From Morinoia aosen (lineage: Eukaryota; Arthropoda; Malacostraca; Amphipoda; Talitridae): a stretch of 64,000 nucleotides of DNA. Positions within the stretch are counted from its first letter, which is position 1, and every line of letters begins with the position of its first letter. The stretch spans positions 18,863,936 through 18,927,935 of the forward strand of contig CM059563.1 in the NCBI GenBank assembly GCA_030386875.1, read 5' to 3'. Shown piece after piece: positions 58,585 to 64,000 of the stretch. The translations under genes and the position numbers were made by a program. The notes beneath the pieces are model-generated. The model worked only from the letters and a program-made list of their open reading frames with translations, was not told the DNA's origin and searched no databases.

Positions 58585-58965
58585 ATTAGATTATAAGTTA
58601 GTTCAAGCCTCCCCAACCAAAACAAATGGGTTTCCGAGAGAGAAGGGAGGCGCAGGAAGACAACATGTATTATGGAGTTAAGAAAACGAGGAGTCAACGC
58701 ATAAGTTATGTCCTCACATACTGCACATAGAACAGCAAGTTTGAAAGTTAAATAAACAAGGTTAAACTCGCAGAAGAAAGTAACAGGTACTGAAAAAAGG
58801 GCAGTAGCAAACATTAATATGATTAGCAGCGGAACAAAAACCTCCTCTGTTTCAAAAAGGAAAGGCCTATATATATGTAACCTTCTACTTTGGTTTTCAC
58901 ATCTTCACCTATATAGAACCTGCCAATTTCTATGCACACCATCTCCCTCTAAGGGAAGAAAGATA
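58585..58965 (-). mobile_element. Unclassified short retroposon, diverged minus-strand copy
   Basis: Inverted tail agattagattataagttag, then caagcctccccaacc and atgtattatggagttaag are recognisable. The head end (ccatctccctctaaggg) is strongly diverged, like the old plus-strand copy near 34.9-35.25 kb. Confidence 0.55.
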
Positions 58966-59411
58966 CAAAAAAAGAACGAACGGGAGGGGGACTATTATTG
59001 ATCTATTCAAGATATCCGGCATGCCGAAGTTTTCCGCGCATGGCCTACTGCCACTTGCCGTTCAGGGCCGTCTGTCCCAGATACCCTATGCAAAAATTAA
59101 ACGACGACTGTGGGGGCTATCTCTGCGAGTCCCATAAAATCCGTGACGAAACTTCGACAATATGCAAGTAATTTTTACAGAGCTAATTCTTTAAGGGTTT
59201 GGGGGAAGTTCGTGGGAAATTGGAGAAAAGAAATCTAAAGGAAGGGTTGGTTTTGAAGTGCATGTACTTTTCTCATTTCTTGCTAACGTTTACCATTCTC
59301 GTAGGTGAGAACTGACTAAAAGAAAAGAACTGCGTCCCAGCCCTGCTGATTTTAACGTAAAACTTTTGTATGTACTTTGCTAGTGAAATTATAAAATGAA
59401 ATGAATTGTAA

Positions 59412-59772
59412 AAGATTAGATGTTAGTTTAACTCTCCTTAACCGCAACAATGGCCTTCCAAGGATAAGAAATATGAAGGTATCATTTAGTATGAAGTTAA
59501 GGGAATGCAGAATCTATGCATAAGGCGCATAGAAACAGTAAGTTGAGAAAAAAGTTTCTAAAAAAAGATAAAAATTGAAAAAGGACGCAGCAGGTGCTGA
59601 AAAATACGCCAGTATAGTGAACCGAAAAAAATTGTCCGTAATCAAACAAATAACCTGCTCTATTTCATCAAAAGGATAGCCTACATAACCTGTAGCTTGG
59701 AACCTCACATATTCCCATGTGAACGCTAATTCCAACAGATACGTTAGTTTTTTTTCTCCTGAGGGGAATAAT
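59412..59772 (-). mobile_element. Unclassified short retroposon, minus-strand copy
   Basis: Runs from tagatgttagtttaactctc through catttagtatgaagttaagg and tagtgaaccgaaaaaa to the head text ctcctgagggg. Diverged but nearly full length. No duplication seen. Confidence 0.7.
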
Positions 59773-61301
59773 TTGTTTAAGCAAAATGGTTCATTAACTT
59801 CAGTACAGATTTTTTTTCTCAAGTTCTAAATATATTTCAGAGACGAAGAATCGCAGTGACAGTGAGGCGCTAAATGATAAAAATATCTGGAAAGTTGCAT
59901 TGTGACGGAGTGACAGCGATGGCGTAAGACAGCTGGCAAAAAGTGGATCTCCGCATGGGGCGGGTGCACGAAAGCGAAACTGTCGAGGAAGATAAAGTTT
60001 TATTCTGGAAATGAAAAAAAATTAGGGAACCATGTTACAAACAATGCGAGAACCCACAATGAGTCTATGAAACCACCAAATTGAAAATGAAAAAATTAGC
60101 GACAGCATCTTAATTCCCAAGTGGTGAGTTAATCTTTCCCTTCCTTGACTTTTAAAATTTAAATCGGCGTACAGGAATAGGGCATTAGGTGAATTACAAT
60201 TAGATTCAAAATCTTTGCCTTTCGTAGGTGCGAAATTATCGGTCTACATCAGTCAAGACTTGATTCAAGCGACACCAAAAAAATGCTGAACTGTAGTTTC
60301 AAAGCTGGTGCAGTTTGCCGTAACCGGTAATCGTAGTAGCTCAAGCTTAGATAAGATGTAGAATATCGAGTTACGAGGAAAAACAAGAACAAAATACGAT
60401 GTCCCCAGGGGAAGAGATAAGTGAAGGTTACTACATCGAGGAAGAAACAAAGGAATACGTAAAGCTTAAATAATCCAATAGAATAACACCAACAGAATTT
60501 TGTTTGCTGCTGGAGAAGTAGCTACTCAAGCTCAAAGCTAACATTATGAAATATGGATACACTTTCCTTATATCCCTTATCCGAAAGGAGTTGTAGTTGC
60601 GTCTCAAGTAGAAGCTTTCATAAAGCTATGAAAAAATTCTTACTTGAAGAAATAGTTGTCTATGCAGAAGTGATTGGAGAACACACTAAGGTTATGTGTA
60701 AGAACGAGTGCGTACGTTGGGCTGCCCTTGGGGAGGCTTTTATGCACTGCTCGAGTACGCTGAAATTATATATGAAAGAACCTTGACCTACGTATCATGG
60801 ATGCAAGCATTGGTGTCTACTGGGGCAGTGAAAATTCATCGCGCCGTGCGCGCGTGTATATCGTTTTGTGCGTCACGAAAAATTACTGTTGCATTTTGCG
60901 TCTTAATGGTAGCCTGATTTAAGTAGAATGTTTTTTTGTGAAGAACTATACACAGCAAAACGTTTAAATTACCGTGAAAAGCATTTTCAACAGGGAATGT
61001 TGAAGTAATACTCCTATGAAGAAATAACAAAATCGCATCTTCTCTTTCACACCGGCCTGCGCGCTGACTATTTCACACAAAAATGAACACATAGGCACGC
61101 ACAATGCTCGGAAGTTCGTTTGTTTGATGCCGGAGAACACAGATCATACGCGTAGATGAGTGCTAACAATGGTGGCGTGTGAACAATGTTTACTGCAAAT
61201 TTAACGTCTATTTTTAAAGCCATTTCAGGGCTAGTTCCAGAACCATGTTTTGCACCTGATTTTTGCATACATTTTAACGCCGAGTTAGTGCTAATTTCAG
61301 A
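59773..61301. other. Presumed intron or upstream region, nothing supported
   Basis: AT-rich with a small CpG patch (cgccgtgcgcgcgtg) near 60841. Confidence 0.45.
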
Positions 61302-61410
61302 GCGAGACTGTGAGAAGAGGAGAAGGAGGATGTGGCAAGTGAGCAGTTCTTGTTATCAGCGTTACGGCGCCTCGTGGGAGAGTTGGACGAGATGAAAGTG
61401 CAAGCTGGTG
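61302..61410 (+). other. Candidate exon-like GC-rich segment
   Basis: After ctaatttcag comes a stretch whose frame EEEKEDVASEQFLLSALRRL then VGELDEMKVQAGEDE looks helical and protein-like, but an in-frame TGA sits just before it, so it cannot be read from that acceptor. Possibly a decayed exon or transposon piece. Confidence 0.2.
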
Positions 61411-61965
61411 AAGATGAAAGTACGTCACTTCAGGTGTCTTTTTGATATGTTCCTCAGCGTGCTATAATGTTGGCTTCTATCTCAACGTCCTTAACGGCAC
61501 GCGCTTCCGAGTGTTGCATCGTGATCCAACTCCCGGCCGCGCGTTATCAATTCACCAAGAAAATAAATTCACCAGACTCATGAGAACGTTTCGACGCGTA
61601 CGCGCCTGTTTTATTTTAATGGAAAGAAAACTAATGCACAGAAGTATTCCAACTCAAAATGAAGATTAAGATACGAATAATGAAGAAGATAAAGATCCTA
61701 ATGATCTTGTGAATGAAGAATAGAGACAAGAATAAAAAAAAGTATATATAAATAGAAGAATCTAAAAGAACTCTATAACGCCGGCGTCGGTAACACGCAG
61801 CGAGTGATGAATTACTGACCCTGATATTGACTCATCATCGATCTCCATTATAGTGACGACCAATGAATAAGCAATATCACGTTTTTACGTACCACCACAC
61901 ACTGAGTGGTGATAGTGGTAGTCAAAGTCAACTTGACCGTCATGTGCCTCAAGACACTATGCTCT

Positions 61966-62177
61966 CATGGCACTACCTATACTCAACATGATAGTACCTA
62001 TACTCAAAATAGTGGTACCTATACTCAACATAGTGGTGACTATACTCAACATAGTGATACTTGTACTTTACATGGTGGTACCTATACTCACCATAGTGGT
62101 ACTTATACTCGCCATGGTAGTACTTATACTCGACATGGTAGTGTACTTATACTCGACATGGTAGTACTTATACTCAT
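61966..62177. repeat. 21-bp minisatellite, ten copies
   Basis: Unit catagtggtacctatactca plus a. All units are 21 bases except one of 23. Because 21 is a multiple of three, two plus-strand frames stay open as heptad repeats (SGTYTQH or VPILNIV), which explains the apparent reading frames here. Confidence 0.9.
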
Positions 62178-64000
62178 GGTTGTTTAGGACCACAGTCAGA
62201 ACTTTGCGCTTAGTCATGACCGTCCACCCATTCATGCGGGAGCTTTCGAATGGTTTCTCCCCGTGTTAGGGAAAATATCCTCCTGTGATGTCCTCTTTGG
62301 CAGGATTTTTTTTAGCAGGGAGGGGAAAAGAAAGAAGGAAGTTGTGAGGAGCATTACCGCTAATCTGAAGCAGAAACTCGAAGCCAAAAAAAGGCAGGAA
62401 CAGAATCAGAACGTCAAGTTCATACTTCAACACTCGTTGATTGAATGAATTAACAAACTCAGTTTGTTCCTGACTCGTACGGTGATGAATCGTAAACGAA
62501 AAAGTTGAGTTTGGGTCAAATTTTTGTAAACTCTATCATCGTAACAGGAAAAGAGTTAATGCGAGATGATCAGACTATGCACCTGGGTTCCAACTTTATA
62601 CTTCATGGTTTCATTTTTAGATCGAGTTAATGTTGTTGCGTGATGACATCTGACATATAAGGCCATATTTTAGTCATTAGGGCATTTTGTTCAGAAGTTT
62701 CACCACATTACTGAGTTAAATGCATTAACCATGAAGGAGAAAAAAGGATTTTGTAGCACACTCATGTCGTTTACTCGATTCTCGTATAATAAACTAAATA
62801 TTTTATCAAAGCCTTCACGAGTTATTTAAGGCTTGAAAGGTCATAGAAAATAAATAATGGAGATCAAAATATAACATTACTAGACCGAGCGATTGAATGA
62901 ATAAGTATGCCTCCAAATGATCGAATGAACAAAAGAAGAACTTAGCAAGAAACAACAAGCCTTCTTTTGTCACCGTCAAAACAACGCTGACATGAATACG
63001 AGTTTCTGATCTTGAAGAAAGAACAATAATGAAAGTAGACTGTTGTAATTAAGTTGTATTTCTTCTCCGTACGAATGCTCATCGTATTTTAAGATCTATT
63101 GATTAGTAAAATTCATAGTTTGAGTTATGATTTTCATCGACAGGTTTTGATATTCTGACACAACATTAATGTTTTGAAGTCGTATTGACCCTGAAATTGG
63201 TGAATTGTGTATAGGACGGCAAGAACACCTGTAATACACAAGAAAAAGGAAAAGCTTTGTAGGTTCTCCAGTTCTTGGCTTCTAAAGTTTTTCCATAAAT
63301 AAGTTAAATGAAACATACGGGGATTGTGTGATGAATATACCTTTGAATAAGAAATCTAGTTTAAGGAATAGTCCAGAGTCGTGAAAAAAAACGGAACTCA
63401 CAAATAAAAAATTCTAAGTTTTTAAATAACATATGATAATTATCAGATTATTTAGAATAATTAGAACATAATCATTAGGAGATATTCGTATAGATCTCAA
63501 CTTCATTATTTAATTATGAGAATCAATTGTCTTTATGCAATAATATAATCTTCCTTTTTAAATAAAATAATGGCGTAGCTCTAATCGCTGTCCTCTATTT
63601 CTTTCAAGTACTAGTACTCCTAATTCACTATTAATTAGTAATTCTAATACGACTAAACCACAAACCGTAATAAATGCTGTCCAAAAACACTTCGCAAACA
63701 AAACTAAACACTTCAAAAACCATAAACAAAAACACTATAACCTGTCAATTTGTGGTGTTCATCGCATCGAATACACATAATGGAAGAGTCAAGAGCCAAC
63801 ATTGACCTTTAATAACCATCGTCCATTGCTATCAAAAGAGCGAGCCATCACTACCGAGCACGACACAATCATCCAGCATTTCGGTAACCAGCAACAATTC
63901 GTCTGCCACTAACACGAAGCACCTGCCGCACTAACTTCGAACACGTAAGTACATTTCTGTTCTTTATCCACGCAGTGCAAGTCCAAGGTGTCGCGAAAAA
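62178..64000. other. Spacer to window edge, nothing supported
   Basis: AT-rich. No Echinus-like N-terminal exon could be read on the minus strand here, though a short one could be missed by eye. Confidence 0.4.

Noticed and set aside
61966-62177. CRISPR array
   Set aside because: Units are contiguous without unique spacers, and the DNA is animal nuclear sequence.
61906-62187. 93-codon frame with a heptad repeat
   Set aside because: Produced by a 21-bp minisatellite; a second frame is equally open.

Overview
The window is animal nuclear DNA, most likely from an arthropod (insect or crustacean). It has intron-split genes with GT-AG junctions, AT-rich spacers, an intact mariner transposon, several families of miniature DNA transposons, a short retroposon family, and one large protein gene whose closest relatives are arthropod Echinus and vertebrate USP53/USP54. 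Nothing points to bacterial, organellar or viral DNA.

The only gene I can name with confidence is on the minus strand between 49344 and 39875. Its six visible coding exons join without a phase conflict into 2,101 codons plus a stop. They encode the back two thirds of a USP-type ubiquitin-hydrolase domain, an MIT/TPR-like helical segment, and a very long low-complexity tail ending in a CxxC...CxxC motif. The N-terminal exons, with the catalytic-cysteine box, are not recognisable in the window and probably lie beyond 49345 or past the right edge.

The left 37 kb holds no gene I can name. Several short, phase-compatible exon candidates sit there on the plus strand. The best chain is 26778-26891, 27241-27309, 34511-34551 and 35482-35586, which ends in a stop and would converge tail-to-tail on the Echinus-like gene. 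There is a promoter-like block near 7.9-8.05 kb and a CRE/CCAAT cluster near 27.7 kb. These are proposals, not established genes.

Mobile DNA makes up much of the rest: a complete 1.3-kb mariner with perfect terminal repeats (24816-26138); about eleven copies of an unclassified ~356-bp retroposon with two small 5' hairpins and a (TAATC)n tail, four with clear target-site duplications and two more with weaker or interrupted ones; a TTAA-flanked MITE family; a second TTAA element with long terminal repeats; a hAT-type MITE; and a 543-bp foldback element with an 8-bp duplication. Tandem arrays lie at 2.3, 2.7, 10.2, 18.7, 20.4, 29.1, 37.7, 46.0, 49.8 and 62.0 kb. The retroposon copies are all plus-oriented left of 37 kb and all minus-oriented right of 45 kb, so they match the sense strand of the two proposed convergent transcription units.
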